DNA from: Sedimentitalea todarodis
GTDB taxonomy: Bacteria > Pseudomonadota > Alphaproteobacteria > Rhodobacterales > Rhodobacteraceae
Assembly (NCBI RefSeq): GCF_032595355.1
Contig: NZ_JASMWN010000004.1
Location: 62,001 to 126,000, forward strand
Direction: 5' to 3'
DNA length: 64,000 nt
In this document: positions 63,030 to 64,000 of the stretch, one piece after another
How positions within the stretch are numbered: the first letter of the stretch is position 1
Layout of the letters: each line of letters starts with the position of its first letter
Notes under the pieces: model-generated
The model's database searches: none
What the model was told of the DNA's origin: nothing
What the model saw: the letters and a program-made list of their open reading frames with translations, nothing else
Program-made: the position numbers and the translations under genes

Positions 63030-64000
63030 AACCGCGCTGGCGCTTGTCCTTCTCCCGGCTTCCCTCTGTGCACAGGAACCTCTTTCGGTGATCGAATGGC
63101 TGGGCCAGCATCCTCCCGATGCGGCCAACCCGGTGCATCTGGAGCCGCCGGTCGTGCAAAGCGCCAGACAGCCGGAAATCGAGGTCAGCATACTCGCTGC
63201 CGCAGCCATCGCCGTGGGGCTGGTGCCAAATGACGTGACCGGCCTTCCCCTTGATCTTTGGGCCGGCAGCGATGTGAACAATCTGGCCCGTTTGATCGCC
63301 GATGTTCCCGTCGCACGCAGTCCGGCCATGCAGACTCTGCTTTACACACTGCTGCTGACCGACGCGTTGCCGCCGGATGGTGAAACAGCGGCCGAAATGT
63401 TGTTGCTGGCGCGCATCGATCGCCTGCTTGCGCTTGGCGCAACCGACCCGGCGCAGTCGCTTGCGGAACAGGCCGATCCGACGAACAGCGCCGCATTGTT
63501 TCAACGCTGGTTTGACGCCACGCTGTTGACCGGCGACGAAGACCGTGGCTGCGCAGCGCTTGCCCAGGCCCCGCATCTCTCGCCCCGCTATGCGACACGT
63601 ATCTTCTGTGATGCGCGGCGGGGGGACTGGCAAACTGCTGCGCTGACGCTGGAAACCGCGCATGCGCTCGAACTCCTGCCCCCCGAACAGCTTGATCTGC
63701 TCGACCGGTTTCTCAGCCCGGACATCTTTGAAGGTGCTCCGCCACTCCCCGCGCCCGCCGACCCGGATCCGCTGACATTCAGGCTGTTTGAAACCATCGG
63801 AGAACGCTTGCCCACGGCGTCTCTGCCCCGCGCCTTTGCAACCGCCGATCTGCGGGACATCGCGGGTTGGAAAGCCCAGATCGAAGCCGCCGAGCGGCTC
63901 TCCAGCATCGGTGCCTTGGCGCCAAACCAGCTTCTCGGTCTGTACACCGCGCAGCGCCCATCAGCCTCTGGCGGTGTCTGGGACAGGGTCAGCGCGCTGC
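63019..64000 (+). CDS. Secreted protein of unknown function, incomplete at the right edge
   Basis: At least 327 residues. The N-terminus MSIKTALALVLLPASLCAQEP is a signal peptide with a likely cleavage after CA. The mature part is rich in leucine and alanine helices with no catalytic motif I recognise (VARSPAMQTLLYTLLLTDALPPDG, HALELLPPEQLDLLDRF). It looks like a helical-repeat protein of the periplasm. Its start overlaps the preceding small gene by 11 bases, so both are likely one operon. Confidence 0.75.
   Translation, partial: MSIKTALALVLLPASLCAQEPLSVIEWLGQHPPDAANPVHLEPPVVQSARQPEIEVSILAAAAIAVGLVPNDVTGLPLDLWAGSDVNNLARLIADVPVARSPAMQTLLYTLLLTDALPPDGETAAEMLLLARIDRLLALGATDPAQSLAEQADPTNSAALFQRWFDATLLTGDEDRGCAALAQAPHLSPRYATRIFCDARRGDWQTAALTLETAHALELLPPEQLDLLDRFLSPDIFEGAPPLPAPADPDPLTFRLFETIGERLPTASLPRAFATADLRDIAGWKAQIEAAERLSSIGALAPNQLLGLYTAQRPSASGGVWDRVSAL

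Noticed and set aside
62700..64000. xerD recombinase divergent from aroK, expected in some relatives
   Set aside because: The genes present encode a small membrane protein and a secreted protein; no recombinase motifs.

Overview
This is a chromosomal segment from an alphaproteobacterium of the Rhodobacteraceae (Roseobacter/Rhodobacter group). Supporting signs are the 407-residue 5-aminolevulinate synthase, the purL/bolA/grxD order, a ccmE/ccmF/ccmH set, a gene transfer agent (GTA)-type holin and endolysin pair, fused indolepyruvate ferredoxin oxidoreductase, the mmsA/isobutyryl-CoA dehydrogenase/mmsB valine route, a VPLPA-CTERM protein, high GC and short intergenic gaps. I see no rRNA, no CRISPR array and no intact insertion sequence.

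Layout. 1-4.7 kb: start of comEC, an acetyltransferase, then gltX and gltA. 4.7-11.8 kb (minus strand): enoyl-CoA hydratase, ccmH/ccmF, the GTA-type holin and N-acetylmuramidase, ccmE, argC, murI. 12-19 kb: indolepyruvate oxidoreductase, a LysR regulator, a candidate sRNA with its own promoter and terminator, and an MscS-family channel. 19-24.7 kb: purL, a decayed sulfotransferase-like gene, bolA, grxD, then a zapA cell-division operon on the other strand. 25-30 kb: tkt and gap, each preceded by a similar palindromic operator, a small membrane protein, coaD. 30-40 kb: CBS protein, LysR regulator and the valine degradation genes, split by a block of surface and redox genes. 40-47 kb (minus): tungstate ABC transporter, ispG, a RodZ-like protein, hemA with an FnrL-like box. 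47-52.5 kb: a small membrane protein behind a hairpin-rich leader, an M20 peptidase, a haloacetate dehalogenase, a META-domain protein, a glycosyltransferase and a sulfotransferase-like protein. 52.8-53.2 kb: two tRNA-Asp genes.

53.4-61 kb is the most unusual part. A short YcaO-family gene is followed 6 bp later by a SARP/BTAD-type regulator. Convergent to it lies a 182-residue protein of unknown family whose only three cysteines sit in its last six residues. A 1316-residue subtilisin/kexin-like RTX protease is divergent from that protein. The divergent promoter region carries an 8-bp direct repeat with an 11-bp period, the spacing SARP regulators use, plus a separate 12-bp direct repeat. I propose this as an undescribed, possibly RiPP-like, peptide modification locus.

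61-64 kb: aroB and aroK (minus), then two plus-strand genes for a small membrane protein and a secreted protein that runs off the end.
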